Of a stretch of DNA of 64,000 nucleotides, positions 1 to 13,146 are shown in pieces (the stretch's first letter is position 1; the number at the start of each line of letters is the position of its first letter). The translations under genes were made by a program, and so were the position numbers. Source of the DNA: Stropharia rugosoannulata (lineage: Eukaryota > Basidiomycota > Agaricomycetes > Agaricales > Strophariaceae); assembly GCA_028532985.1 (NCBI GenBank), contig JANCIK010000001.1, positions 1,674,001 to 1,738,000 on the forward strand, in the 5' to 3' direction. Under the pieces are notes generated by a model that was not told the origin of the DNA, did not search any database, and saw only the letters and a list, made by a program, of their open reading frames with translations.

Positions 1-3000
1 GGTGGACGGGCTTCGCCTCGGTTGAGAGCGCGCGGTGTGTGTGCTGAGCGTTCTTGAACAATTGTCACGCCTCGTTGTTCTTCTCCCTGGCCATTGTCCG
101 CACACGCACTAAGGGCAGACACCGAATTATTACATAAAACCTAGGCAGAGAAAGTACTGGTGCTCTCTGCACCTGCGCGGCCGCACGTATGTACGTTGGG
201 ATGGCAGCGGCGCACTCAGCTAGAAGGTGACCGGCATCCGGCACGGAAGGGCATGCGGGGTCTCATCTATTACTATCAGAAGCAGCCCCTGGCTCGGGAC
301 TGAGCTTCGCAATTATTGCGCCCTGCCGTCAGATGACCGCCGACCCGTGCTCGTATGTGTATGTTGCCAAATGCCGCATAATTTGCAGAACGCGTACGGG
401 GGAGCGGGCTGAAGCATGTTATCAGCGCTAAGCGCCAGAGACGCCCTCCGACGCGCGCCCGAGTTGCATTGCATTCCGTTCCCGGCCGGGCTGCGGCGGA
501 TCACTTCTGCACCACAGGCCGTGACGCGGCGACGCGACATGGCCGTCTATAGAATTTGTTTGGAATGTACTCTGTTCATTCGTATCTCTTCAGAGTCCAT
601 TGTTCTTCCGCCCGCATCACCATTCATAGTACTAGCCTGCATGCAACAATAAAATGTCACAACGGCGGCGGTGCGCCTAGCAGCGGCGTACATTTCAAAA
701 AATATGCAACACGTTCAATCAGTGCGTCCACCGGCAAACCGCGCAGAGCCTATGGCAACGTGTGTGCGCCCGCCTCTTTCCCATTCATGCAAGTATAATT
801 CTTGACAATGATATGATAGTTGGGACGAGCACAGGATGTCTTGTATGTAGTACAATGCAGAGACGCGCTCGAGCGTGATTGATCAAATACTACAGATGCT
901 TCGACGCTTCTTGTTTGCTTTGTACCATTCGTCGATTGTGCCTCGCGTGAAGATTACATTATTCCTGTACTTATGGCTCTGTGAAATAGGAGATCAAGAG
1001 ATGGCCAGTGTCATCTTTGTTGATCTACATCTCCGCAAGAACGAAATCATGGGACAACTGTCCTTTAGCGGGATCACTGTTTGGATATCAAATGCGTACA
1101 GATATCTTTTTAGCCTTCGTCGGCTTGCATTTTGCCTTACTGGTAGTGTGTACATACTTATACTAGTCACGCTGTGCATGACTTTTAACGTACCATAAAG
1201 GCCTACTACTCCCAGCAATTTTTCGGAATACATATGGTAAATGGAAAAGCATGGAAGTACATTGATATCCGGACCGAGGTAGGTCACCATCCAGCACTCA
1301 GCATTTCCCGATGTCGGTGGAAATCATACCCCCGCGCGTGTTTATATGGAGTGGTAATGATAGCACGAGGTGACGAACACGTCCTGTACTGCCATGTCCA
1401 TCACCAACACCGGTCAACGAACATGCACTAAAGTAACACAAACCGTTTTATTTAGCCCAACCTTGTAGACAATGCCATCAAGTATTATGTCTAGTGTGTT
1501 TGATCTGTAGTATTGCTGGCGTTCAGCGAACGCCGGAGAGCATCTGGGGATACTTACTCTATGCGCCATCATCACTTCAGCACCAGTGATTTTGGCATCC
1601 TAGCATTTGTACTCTCTAGGAAAGTTTTAGACGCCGGATCTTGAGTCTTAAAATTGGTAATAAATACACATGCCTCTGCTTGGGTACTTCAAGTCTCCAA
1701 TCAATAATAGATTTGGAGTGCTGTTAAGTCGTGGATGAATACGCAGTAAGAGTACCTGACTAGTGTCAGCCGACCCACTGGTAGCACGTTAAGGTACATG
1801 CACTCACATAGACATAGAATTACAGCGTCCGCCCTCGGACATCAGTGTGCCACAACCCATTCAGTGGATCACCCAAGACGATGGCCACTGAGCCTGAAAT
1901 AAATATCAAGTTGACACCAGATAATCGTTTTTCTTAAGTGATGCAATCTTACATACTCTGCCTTTGCCACACAGCTATTTGATCAACTAACTTCTAAGGG
2001 CTTTGATATAGAACCCTTCAGAGCAATAGCATACAAATGTTCCACAAAGCGTCCACATTGACCTAACCTAAGTATAACGAACCGAAAAATACTTTTTCTT
2101 CATGGTATACTCCACTGTCATTGAAAGTGCTGTAACCCACCACATGATAAAACATTTGTTATGCCCCATGCACTGCTCCGCGTTTATGTTGAAGATCTAT
2201 AAGTATTACCCAAGCATCTGTATCGATCGTAGATTGGGCGCCTAAATCCGTTGAGCGTGTCCGCGTCATTAAATACTCATGGTTGCACACCTTCATTATA
2301 GCCAGAAATATGGAGCACACATATGTGGATCATTCAGCTTTGTCCAGTCCTACACCAGTGTTTACAAGCTCTATAATTAGGCATTACTCGCAGTCAATTG
2401 GTTCACCGGTTTGTGAACACTTCGTCGGCGTAGCTGACAGCTCTGAATGACTGTACTCGCCCATTCATACCGGGTGCGTAAAGAACTACAACTGCCCGAA
2501 ATCAGGGAAGGGGATAAAGAGCGTATCACTACTGCTACCTGACCGATATTCTTCCCTATCTTGACTCGGGAACTGTTCTTTCCCACAGAGGACGGCCGTA
2601 CTTCTAACGTGGGAGAGCCGCGCCACATACCGCTCTCACTCGTCTGTCCGGCTTTTCAACATTTAGTAGTATCATTATTACCTCAGTTTAGACTTTAGGA
2701 TTAATGGATCAGATGATGCTTATACTTACGGCTTTGTATGAGTCTGCATGACGAAGCTGCCACCGCCCACTGCAAAATATATTTGATGCGCGCTGAAGTG
2801 GACCGCTCCAAAAGCACGATGTAATTGACACTTGCTCAAGAACAGTGGGGATATGATGTAATTCCACGTCCACCATATCGTCACTGTTACACTCTGTCGC
2901 ACTTTTTTAAGCATTGCTCGCTTGGGTCGGATGCGTCTGAGATGGGATAGCAGTTTAGCAGAACTCGACCTCTGAGGAGTTCCGGATATATTCTTTGATT

Positions 3001-3645
3001 TGAGTTTAAGCAATGATTTGAATCACCTGTAGATTTCTTGGTGAGTAATAAAAGTAACTCCGAAAGAATAACGAGAATATGCGCCGTAACAAACTACTGA
3101 GAGTGCAATTGTACAATGTCCGAGCACTTGGCACTTGGTCCCAGTGAGGTGTCTTGACTATTCCTGCGAGTTGTGTATGATTTCTCCCTTCAATTAGTCT
3201 TTGAACGAGCGGTAATGTTGAAGCCAGTCCTCCGGTTCCAGGTGCAATTTACTTCTTGTATCCAAAACAGACCAGGACTGAAAATCGATGACACTGCCTG
3301 TACCGCAGCCCTACCAGTGCGTGATAAAAATTCGGCGATGGCAAGGCATGACAATCCGGAAACAAATTGCGTCTTCAAAAACATTTTCAGATGTCACATC
3401 AGTAGGAGTATTTCCGAGAGGACTTTCTTCAGATAAGAAAGAAAGAGGTAATTTTAGTAGCTAGAGGGGGCAGTTGAAAGATTGAAGTAGGGACCTGAGG
3501 CCACCTGCCAGTGCAATTTATGTGGCCATGCTTGGCTAAAGCACTTGAGTCGGAGCTTCAACTCAGGCTGCTCGCGTCCGCCGTGCTCAATCGTCGACGC
3601 TTTCAACCCCATTTTACCCCATTTCCTGCGTTGAACGCCTATATC
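1..3645. other. Gene-poor stretch
   Basis: No reading frame here can be extended by plausible splicing into a recognisable protein. The longest open frames are short, lie on both strands and have no family resemblance. The first ~800 bases are visibly richer in G+C than the rest, which is AT-rich and patternless. I see no long repeat, tRNA-like cloverleaf or transposase remnant. The last few hundred bases are presumably the promoter of the Nab2-like gene. Confidence 0.5.
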
Positions 3646-5844
3646 ATGCCTTTCGGTTTAACAATTGGCACGGAGCGTGCTACTGCGCTTCAGGTACGTT
3701 GTTTAGTCTTCTTTTGGCTTCAAACAGAAAACCTACACGTCCCTTCTAGCAAACCATTCAGGATGAACTTACGAGGAGAGGATACAGCTCGGAGGCCGGT
3801 GCGTTCGGCTTTCCTTGCGTATAATCATGTCTCTGACCGTATATGCCTCAGATCCTGTCATGGCGGAATACATAACTATCATGGTTATCAACAATAAAAC
3901 TTCTGGTGCGTCGCAAAAATGGCTTCGTCATTCGTCATATTGACAACATTGCTGTAGCCCAAATCACGAGTGAACTCGAAGATTGTATGTTTTAAAACCA
4001 TTTATTCATCGTAATAATGCTAATAAAAGTATCCTCGCAGTAATTGGCTCAGATTTCAGTAGGCTTGATTGGTATTGTCTCTTTTATCGGTATTAACTAA
4101 GTTTTCTAGACTCTTCTTTTACGGACTGGCTATTTGTAGAGGCGGCGAAAGGCGCCGCAGAAGCAGATGTGGTTCCTCCGCCTGCAGTTGCGAAGCCAGA
4201 GCAGCCTGCTGATCCAGGACCCTCGAAAAGTATACCAAATGAGTCATCACGGAGTGGACCTGGCGCACCACGGAATGGTATATACCAACAAGCACTCTCT
4301 CAAGCCCTTCCCTCTAGCTCCAACCCCTCCCAAAAACGCACTGCGTCCGCACGTTCACCCTCCCCTACGCATCCCAACAAGTCTCGAAGAACCGATTTAC
4401 CGACAGGGCCGAGGGCTATGTATCGCGATGGCCCAGGCTCAGGTGGCAACCAGCACGCGAATCCACGCAGTTTGATAGATAGGGTAGGACCTCGCGGACC
4501 AAAGAACTTTCAACGCGATGAGATACAAGCTCGGATTGACAACATCGTTGGTAATGCACCTGACGCCAATAATATGATGATGCCACCCAACTTTCCTGGC
4601 ATGGGTATGGATATGAACGCTATGGCTGTAAACATGGCTAGTCCGCTAATGTTACAAGAGATGATGATGAACCAAATGGCACTTATGGCCCAGATGGCGT
4701 CCTCTATGGGCATTATCAACCCTGGAACTGGTCAATTTGGTGGACAGGGATTCCCCATGCAAGGCGGCATGCCCAACGACATGAATATGTTCCCCAATGG
4801 CATGAACAACGGGTTCCCTTCTCAAGGTCAAAACAACAACCCTAACAATGCTGGTAGAGGGCGTGGTGGTCCTCCGAGGGGGGGCAGAGGGACAGGTAGA
4901 GGCAGAGGAGGTTTTGTGGCAGGAGGTCCTACGCAACAAGTGGCTCTTTCAAAATCTGGTGAGGCTGTGAATGATACTCCCGCAAGTTTCTCTTCCCCTG
5001 CAGCCATTGCTGCACCTACCCCGATCACCCCGACGCCTTCATTACCAGCGCCATCGGCGGCTGCGCAAATAGCTGCGCCCGCCAAATTGGCGCAACCAGC
5101 CTACTCTCTTCCTGAACGACCTCAGTCCCCAACACTTTGCAAGTTTGCTTTGAAATGTACAAATCCCCATTGCCGTTACTCTCACCCTTCACCCGTGGCC
5201 ACTGCAGAAAGTGGAATAGTCCTTAGTAATGAGGCATGTGAAAAAGGGAAGGACTGCAAAGATAAGGACTGCATTAAGGCCCATGTCAGTCCTGCAACGC
5301 TTAATCCTAACGGTACGTTTTTTTATTGTCATCAACTTTTCTTCAATACTAATGCAAACTTTTAGCATCTGAACAAGCGCCTCCAAGTGCTCCTGGCCCA
5401 GTCCCCCCTCAATCACATCACTCACACTCACCTATTCCTTGTCGGTTCGGTGCTGCATGTACAAGACCAGGATGCACTTTCAGCCACCCCGCTCGTCAAT
5501 CTCAATTTGCTACTCAATGCCGTTTCGGCGCAGCTTGCACGCGCGCGCAATGTCCATACCAGCATCCTGAAGGTCGAGTGCTTCCCTCGACGTTCCATCG
5601 CGGACTGTCGACCACAGGACCGATGGTTAGCGTGCCCAACCCTGAGACAGGCTCCATGGGCGGCAGCCAGCATAGGAGCATGACGTTCAACAATCCAAGC
5701 GCAAACGCCAGTGCTAAGGAACGTCTAGAGAAGCAAATGAAAGAAATTCAGGAGAAGAAATCTGAAGCTGAGAAGGCGGTGAAGGATGCCGAGGCTGCTG
5801 CAGGCAAGAAGGCTGATGTAAAGCCTGTCTCGGTCAACGCTTGA
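3646..5844 (+). CDS. Nab2/ZC3H14-type poly(A) RNA-binding zinc-finger protein
   Basis: Six exons (3646-3693, 3750-3798, 3852-3905, 3958-3984, 4110-5312, 5366-5844) give 619 residues. The N-terminus carries a Nab2-like helical domain, with a AEYITIMVINN stretch and SFTDWLF near residues 60-70. A long low-complexity middle follows: Met/Asn/Gln-rich, with RG-rich repeats near 4850-4920. Four CCCH fingers of the C-x5-C-x4-C-x3-H type start near residues 403, 436, 485 and 511. That spacing is characteristic of Nab2 and ZC3H14, nuclear proteins that bind poly(A) tails and couple 3'-end processing to mRNA export. The C-terminus is a Lys/Glu-rich helix. The start is the first ATG before a frame-preserving 5' splice site. 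The family is well supported; exact orthology to Nab2 is an inference. Confidence 0.87.
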
Positions 5845-6952
5845 TTGTTAAATGAAACATGCGACCGTGAACAATTCTTTAAAGATACCAATCCACATTT
5901 TACCAGCAAAATCAGCGTCAATTATCCCAGTACCAGTCACTGCTTCTCGAAGAAACCAAAGTGGACGTCTTTTCGGTACTTCTCATCGACCTCAACTTGT
6001 AACAGTTTTTATAGCACCAATCCATATTGTGACTTTATTTACATCGCTACATCTTTTCTTACTCTCTCCCTCCTCTTTCTCTCTCTCTGTCTCAATAATA
6101 ACAGACCGCTTATTTAGTATTAGTATACTTATTGTCCTAGTCTTACCCATACCGAGATAGTATGGGTTGGCTGAGGCGGAGAAGAATATACAAGTTTGCA
6201 TTTGCGATGCCCTACCCGTAGATCCTGGGTAGGGTGTCTCGACAGTCTCCCCTCATAAAGTACTTATAAGTGCCCTCTCGTGATCTTTGGAGCAACAGAT
6301 CATCCTTTTGAAAGTAGAATCTGACCCAGCTCCTCAAGACATGGTATAACTCGAAATGTTTCTCACAGCTGAGGACTGAGAACTTTCTTGTGGATGTGTT
6401 TAGGGTTCCAAGTGATTTTTCATGACAAAATGTAGCTGTGACGACAGCCACAAGTAAGATCTTACTTTACCGGTTTTCTTTTTCGTCAATCACCTCAAGT
6501 ATGCGAGATAAGCCCTCCCCCGCTTTTTCATCATCGAAAGAGAAAGTTTGCTTGCAATTTAAGCATATACTGCCTTGAAGAAGGATTTTCGTTTTCAACA
6601 CATACAGAATAGGTATGGCAATCATCCACTAAATATTCGAATGTTGGATGTTATCTGCAGATTGCAGCTGCTCGGTGCGATAGTTTATTACATTGACAAT
6701 ATGGTCGACCACAAGAGACCCACAAGTCGACCTGGATAAAGATCATCAGAACTGCGCTCGAGAGGGTTGAAGCATATATGATGCAAAAGAGGCCTACTCT
6801 ACTAGTTACATTTGTGTGGATACAGATACGTACAAGTTAGTATCAGCTATACAGAAAGCACAATTAGCTAAATGAGAGTGGTTAGTTGAAAGGAACGTGA
6901 AGAGGAGATATCCTCGGGTATTAATAATTTATTTTATATATGAGTCCGAGCA
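5845..6952. other. Convergent intergenic region
   Basis: Space between the convergent Nab2-like and AAA ATPase genes. It holds T/C-rich 3'UTR-like sequence near 6060-6120 and the two hairpins described separately. No coding frame worth keeping is visible. Confidence 0.5.
6145..6234. repeat. Two successive short stem-loops
   Basis: The first inverted repeat has 7-bp arms at 6145-6151 and 6161-6167; the second has 8-bp arms at 6210-6217 and 6227-6234 (ccctaccc / gggtaggg). Both arm pairs are perfect and both loops are 9 nt. They lie about 300-400 bp past the stop codon of the Nab2-like gene, so they may sit in its 3'UTR or just beyond. Function unknown. Confidence 0.6.
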
Positions 6953-9592
6953 CTAGTCGTCGTCTTCGTCATCCAAAGTCCTCAGAAGCTCTTCGCCACG
7001 TTTATCGACGGCAAGTCTAACCATGTCGCCTTTCGCAAGGTCTTTGAACTATGGTTACCATAATTGTCAGCATTATGGACGGCTTCAAAGGCCAAAAACG
7101 TACAGTAAGCTCCCGGGTCCTGTGCAAACTCTCAATCTCATCGATTCTGTCTCTGACTCCCTGAAGCAGGTCATCAAACCCTTCTTCGCCCGTCACTTCC
7201 TGGGCAGCATGCAGAATGAGATTAGAGTCTGGCCGGACATTATGTTGGATCTGCTCAGCACGGAACATATGAGGGATTGTATGGACGAGCAAAGTGGGGA
7301 AAAACGAACGTCAATGGAGATAATATTTAACCGATCGAGGTCTTCCATGAAATCGGCTCTAGTCATGATCTGTCGCGCCTTGTACTATATGATAGTCAAA
7401 CATGAGTGAATGCAGACCTTGCACATGGAGTTTAAACTTACCCAGGAAAATTTGGGAAGAGGCAATTCATCATCAGCGCTACCGCCCTTTTCAATGTGCT
7501 CAGCTAGCTGTTCTTCGCGTTGCTTGACGAAAGCTTCTAGAAGTAACCAAGAACACGAACTCCATTTTTGCTAAATACCATAGTCAATTTTGTGTTTGAT
7601 GTAATAAAGAATCGATGATGTGCACACCTCGTCCATGACATCATCGTCACAGTCCGGGATTAAACCTGTTCATTCTTGAGGACCAGAAGAAGGAAGACTG
7701 AGTATATGCGTACCAATTTGGCTTAGCAGCCACCCCTTCTCAATCTCCAGCAACTGCCTGGCTGTAACGAGCGGTTCCCTTGACTTAGAAACCTGAATAC
7801 AAAATTAGGGGATCATCTTGAAATTAATGAATAACAGGTCTTGCCTTGTTCAGGTAGGCCAAGCGTCCGCCTACTATCGAGACTGCTTCTCGAAGATCTT
7901 CGGATGACATGGGCTCGCGATTAGCAAGATGTCTCATCTGCCTGGAAGCTTGCATGGAGTCGCGCGCATTGAGATCATATATTGAGAGTACCTAGAATAT
8001 TGTGAGGCAAATAAAGGCAACAGAAACCGGATAGCTTACGTTCATACGGCTTGCATTCTTTCCTGGAGGAAGATGAGATATTGCTGTGGCAGAGAATGAA
8101 GAGTAGTAGACTTACTGAGGACATGGAAGGGCCAAAAATCGTCCCTAAACCAGATGAAAACTGGGTAAGTGCCGTTGACACCTGAGTTGAATGGTACTCA
8201 CGATGTGAAGACCATGGTTAGGATACCTAATGACCCGCATTAGATATATGACTGACGGAAAGTAATTAAACACTAACCACTGGCAGCCCACGCTTCAGCT
8301 TTCTGTTGAAGCTGCAGTAATGCATGCTTTCCCTCATCGTCATTTTGAAAGAAGTGGACATTGTTGATGACCAGAACTAGGGGCTTGCCACGACGCTTCG
8401 CAACTTTTAAGGCCACCTTTTCCAACTTAATAAGCGCTAAATAGGAGATCGTTAAAATAATCAAACATTGAAAGGGAAGACACTCGTGTTTACCTCGTTC
8501 GATATCGAGTGCAGCTCCCCCTGTAAAAGACCAGATAAAAATTAACACAAGTAAAGTTTGTCGACTCTTAAGTGCACACCTTCTCGAGGATCCCGACGTT
8601 GGAACAGCCCAGTTTGTGTGTCCTCATTGAACTCAAAATTAAGGGCTTTCCCCAAGCGCAGCCTGAATACCTCGAGGTCAGGGTGAGCATCACAGAGAGA
8701 TATTCCATCTGCTTCAACAGCTGCCATCGACTTGAATATCATAGTCCCTTTCCCCGCACCCTGACGTGATGATCGTCAATTTCGGGTAGTTAACGTGATA
8801 GAAAGGTGTGCATGTACCTTCGGTCCAAGTAGCATGAAATAGTGTCCGGCTTCCTCCCCTGACATGATGCTGTCTATCAGAGACTGTTCTTTTCTTTGCA
8901 CACTAGGGGGTATTTCCTCTGCAACTACATTGCCCGTGGAGTCGCCAGGCCTAGGATTACGTCCGGTGTGTTGCTTGGCCAGCTCAAGAGCTGGGTCGTA
9001 TCCAGCTGAAAAGGCTTCTTCGATCTGTGAAGTACATGAATAAATGTATAAATAGATACGCGAAGGCCTGTCCAGGTTATAAGCACCTTGTTCAGTACGT
9101 TGATCTTGTACCATTTGACGTATACAATGCCCCCCACGAAGACTGACAATGTAACGAGTTAGAGATGCTATGCTTACGTGGCATCTTGGTGTACTCACCT
9201 GCTGCAAGACCAATAGCCGTCGTCAGGATTGCGTCTAGGACAGGAGAATTCGTGAACGTGAATCCGGTCGGAGCAGCAGACGGCCCCCCTCCTGGTGGAT
9301 TGAACGGCATGTTAATTGTCGCTGTGCCCTCGTGGACCTCATGGCGGACGTGCGGGAGTTCTGGGTATGTCGATTTAAATGGCTTATTGACGCTGGATGT
9401 TGACGGAGAAGCCTTTGGACGATTCGGAGGCTGATGTTCGGGACCTGGGGTGGTTAAATTGCGCCTGTGAAGAAGTTCGCGTGGCAAGCAGGCTAGCGGT
9501 CCCCGCGGGCGCACACCACCGATATTAATGGAAAATGGATAGGCTGGGGCTGGGCGCAACGGTGCGCGTAGGGCGAAGAGGGCCCTGTTCAT
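6953..9592 (-). CDS. Mitochondrial AAA ATPase with C-terminal helical/winged-helix part
   Basis: Sixteen exons running from 9592 down to 6953 sum to 609 residues. The N-terminus is Arg/Ala-rich with few acidic residues, as in a mitochondrial presequence. A Gly/Pro/Thr linker and a short hydrophobic segment follow (LDAILTTAIGLAAG plus VGGIVYVKW, near residues 120-145). The ATPase core has a Walker A (GPKGAGKGT, about 216-224), a Walker B-like strand (LVLVINNVHFF) and a sensor-type strand (TMVFTSDDFW). The C-terminal third is helical and charged, ending in an Asp/Glu run. It resembles a conserved fungal family of AAA proteins with a C-terminal winged helix. The intron after 7845 appears to use a GC-AG donor. 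Substrate unknown. An Orc/Cdc6-type or Yme2-like ATPase is a less likely alternative. Confidence 0.72.
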
Positions 9593-10134
9593 CCTCTTGG
9601 GCTGAACGGACAGAAATGATGGGGAAGTGAAGTGGAAATGAGGGACTAACGGCGGTGGCGCTGCTTCATGTTTTCCATTGACCCTTTCAATTCAAGGCAA
9701 AACAGCCTCGTGCCTTGACTGCAAACCACTCCGACGACTTTGGCTACCCTGCGCTCGCTCGCAACATGGTCAATAATAGTCATCTAGCCGCCCCAAACTG
9801 AAGTCATACACACGACAAGTTAATTGCTCATGCTAATTAGCGTCTCTCAAACCATGATGAATTGTTATCAAGCGGGACGTATATGCTCGTATATGTCATT
9901 TGATTTCTTCACTTCATTTTCGACCGCAATCGATTTCTTGGAGGCTCTTGGCTCTCATAATCCTAGGTTTACCTGATTTCAAAATCAAACCACTGAACAG
10001 ATCGACGGTAATCTGTTTATTTGGTCTGTGCAAGAGACCCGCCTTTCATTGCTCCTGCAACAACTTGACCCAGAATAAATATGTATAAGTTAAGTACACG
10101 CCAGGCAGTTCTTGGGCAGTTCCTAATTTTCCTA
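9593..10134. other. Intergenic region, no gene seen
   Basis: Promoter side of the AAA ATPase and 3' side of the SAP protein gene. No open frame or repeat worth reporting. Confidence 0.45.
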
Positions 10135-11496
10135 TTACAGGTAGAAGTCGTCCATGTCATCATCGTCATCTACGACTTGCTTCGGAACTGAAGGAGCTGG
10201 TCTGACTTCCATCTCATCAGCAGAATCCCCATCGCTGCCTGCCTGCGATAAAGCAGCCTGGCCGCTTATCGACGTTTGCGAGTCAGCATCATCGTCATCG
10301 TCCGACAAGTATTCCGGTCGATGAGGAGGGATTTCGAAGTTTCCATGGAGCTGCCATGCCGATCCCGTATCATTGGCGCCTATAGGCAGATGTGTCCCAT
10401 CCCAAAGTTGGTGGTGAGCTTTGAAACGCACTAGGACGGTCTGCTCAATGGCCTCGCGCCTCCAGCTGAGCGCCTGCAATATCTGCTCGCAGTCAAGCAG
10501 ACGATCCTCGGTAGGATCGAGCAGAATTGAAACTTCGTCGAATTCTCCGCGTAGATCTGCTTGGTCATCGATCAGGCTTGCTATGCGACGGCGTACGGCT
10601 CGGACGTCTTCAACCGTGTGTACTCTCTTCTGGCTTCCAGTTGTAGTCGGGTCGACCTGTTGCAGGTTTGGCGGAACGGTCACCGGGGCTGGACTCGCTC
10701 TGCATACATCTGCAACCCCTTGCATCTGGTTCTGCAGCGAATTCGTTGCGGTCAGCGATAGGGTTGGAATACATGTCGTTGCAGTCCCAGCCCCCGACGT
10801 GCCAACCTGCTCCGGATTCTCTGGGCCAGTAGGCCATGATGAACTTAAAGCAGTCATCTCTGCACCGCTTGGACCCTCGGCTTGTTGTGCGACTGCTGAC
10901 CCACCCAGCGATGTTGAACCTGCACCCGAGGATGCTTTAACCCGCTGGTTTCTTGTTTTGCTATGCGTATGCGCTTCAATACTAGGGCTAGCTATGTTAT
11001 CTGCGTCTGTCGCTATTATTGGTTCAGTATGTGTCACGCTACCCGAAGGCGCTGCGTTTGTGTCGACCTCAATGACACTGTCTGGTACGCCACTCAGCGC
11101 ACTGCGCCTTTGGCGAGTGGCACGGCCCGTAAGCTCAGGTTGCGCTGAGGAAGTTGTTAATGATACCTCCCCCCAATAGCTAGGACTGTGGTTTTGCGTA
11201 CTTGGTGCTTCCTCTTTGGGCTGTCGGCGCGTGGATCGCCGATTTCTTGTATTTGTTGCAGTCTGTGGCACAATGTGGGCTGGTGCGATTGGCTTCTGCC
11301 TTTTCATAAGCTCTGCTCTCATCGCATCCGTTTTCCCATTTGCTTTGATGCCTATTTTCTGGATAATGTGCACGTTGAATCTGCAGGTTTATTGGGCCAC
11401 GGTGAAGGGACGAACCTTCGCTAGCTGCTGGATCTCTTGCCGGGTCATTTTGTTGAGCTCATCGCGGTCAAATGTCGTTTTCTCAGCGCAGGGCAT
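10135..11496 (-). CDS. SAP-motif protein with acidic C-terminus, function unknown
   Basis: Two exons (11496-11416 and 11358-10135) give 434 residues. Splicing joins MTRQEIQQLAKK to IGIKANGKTDAMRAEL, which recreates a complete SAP/HeH helix-extended-helix motif near residues 16-48; in other proteins this binds DNA or chromatin. The long middle is a Ser/Thr/Pro/Ala-rich, probably disordered region. A predicted helical segment follows near residues 250-320 (VRAVRRRIASLIDDQ). The tail has two acidic patches (residues 365-375 and the last 15) and ends DDFYL. The SAP motif suggests a nuclear protein. No enzyme domain is visible and I do not recognise an ortholog. Confidence 0.68.
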
Positions 11497-13146
11497 GATG
11501 GAGTATTTCAAAACACACGGGGGTAGTGATAGTAAATGTAGAGGCCGGGAAGCAAGTGAGATTCGTGTCGCGGTGTACTGCGCTTTTTTGTATTGTTTTC
11601 GAAACGAGTGGCTCAAGCTCAAGCTCTTCTTAAAGCATGTGACTAGGCTTTCAGCTACATATTTATCAACCGCTTTTCTAGGTATGTACCATTGTGCTCC
11701 TATTGAGGCCGATGTCGATCTTGTTTTTCAACAATGCGCTCTCGATAAAGTCGCGATAAAGGGCTACAGTGTAAAGACGTTGTGATAAGCTGGATTTATT
11801 TTTGGGCTTGCCCACAAATTGTCGTCTGTCGGCATTCAACGATTCACAAGCCCCGGAAGACTTGAAATGTTATCATCAGGTCAATACTACTACATTTACC
11901 GAAGGTGATCGAGAAATACGGGGGACTACATACTGTCTTGCACTTTGCAGACGCACAGATTACTAATCTATAATAGTCGCGCTTGCCATCAAAAAGCACA
12001 GAGTATGTACGATATCAAGCGCAGAAACATTTGAATGAAGTTTTAATTTAACATCGCTGCGTATGAAACCGGGTCTTTTCCGTGGCCTCCGCATCTGAAA
12101 GTCCAAAGCAGTGTACTTGATGTCAGCTGAATCAATCAAAGTGCTGAAAACCTGATGGTGCTCTCCTTTTCCTCTAACTCGAACAGCCCGGTAATACTGG
12201 TCGAGAGCGACGCGTTACTCTTAGGAGAGTCTCCAATTGTCAACTAATTACTCGTGTTGTTTACGGGTAATTTCGAGCTGCCGCAAAGCTGCCGTGCACA
12301 AATGTGGTTAACAACCTTCCCAATCCAGTTGGCGCATCACTTTCGACTTGACTCCCTTCACCAGAGTGTTCGGTCCAAATATAATATGAACAATTAAGAA
12401 GTGATAGGAGTGATAAGACCATGTTTTACTCAGGATGACATTGAGAGATAGATGGGCATGAAGGGGGCCGGAAGAGGTAGAATACTTTTCGGGGGAAATT
12501 CGCTCCTAGGCAGCCCTTATAGGATGTTGTCCGTGAGCCGAATTAGAGCAGCACTAAAAGGAAATTATGTCTAGTGGATAGGGTCGCAGTAAATCAAAGT
12601 AGACGGCGCTTCCGTAGTCGTATGATAATAGCGTTTACCCGAGGGCTTTGACGTACTTGCTTTTGCCAGCGGGGCCACGAGGGTCAGCAACGTGAAGGCG
12701 GGTCTAACTGGAAAACGAACAGCCAGAGTGAAACAGGGCGCTGGCCGGGGGCCGTCGAGTCAGCGAATAGGGCGGAGCCGTGTGCTGACATAATGCGGGT
12801 GCGCGGGGTCCATGTGGGAGTTTTTTTGGTGGGTTGAGCGAGTGCGCTGTTGTCCTTGTCCACCGTCCTTGCCTACAGGACAGACATCTCCCCTGCCGGT
12901 TCGCTCTCCACAGCGTCCGCCGCATTTTCTTTACCCCCGTTCTTCCACAGCTGCATTCTCGCCTGCTGGCAGGTCATTTTTGACGACCGACCCACACGCG
13001 ACCTTGTTCAACCACTCCTCGCAAGAAAACGCAAGCTAAAAAACTAAGCTCTCCTTTGTACAATTCGTGCGTATCCTCTTTCCCGCCGCCCCAGACCGCC
13101 CTCTCTCCTCCGAGAATCCGCCCATCTGACCCCTTTTTGCCCCAGA
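11497..13146. other. Divergent promoter region, no gene seen
   Basis: Lies between the divergent SAP protein and eIF4G genes. The part next to eIF4G (about 13040-13146) is pyrimidine-rich, as expected for a fungal 5'UTR of a highly expressed gene. Open frames here are short, overlap on both strands and look random. Confidence 0.5.

Noticed and set aside
875..1290. Overlapping hydrophobic frames on both strands
   Set aside because: Short, AT-rich and without motif; both strands are equally open, which suggests chance.
10421..11179. 252-residue plus-strand frame
   Set aside because: Antisense shadow of the SAP protein exon; composition is Cys/Ser-rich with no domain.
11216..11785. 189-residue plus-strand frame
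   Set aside because: Mostly antisense to the SAP gene start; no splicing or family support.
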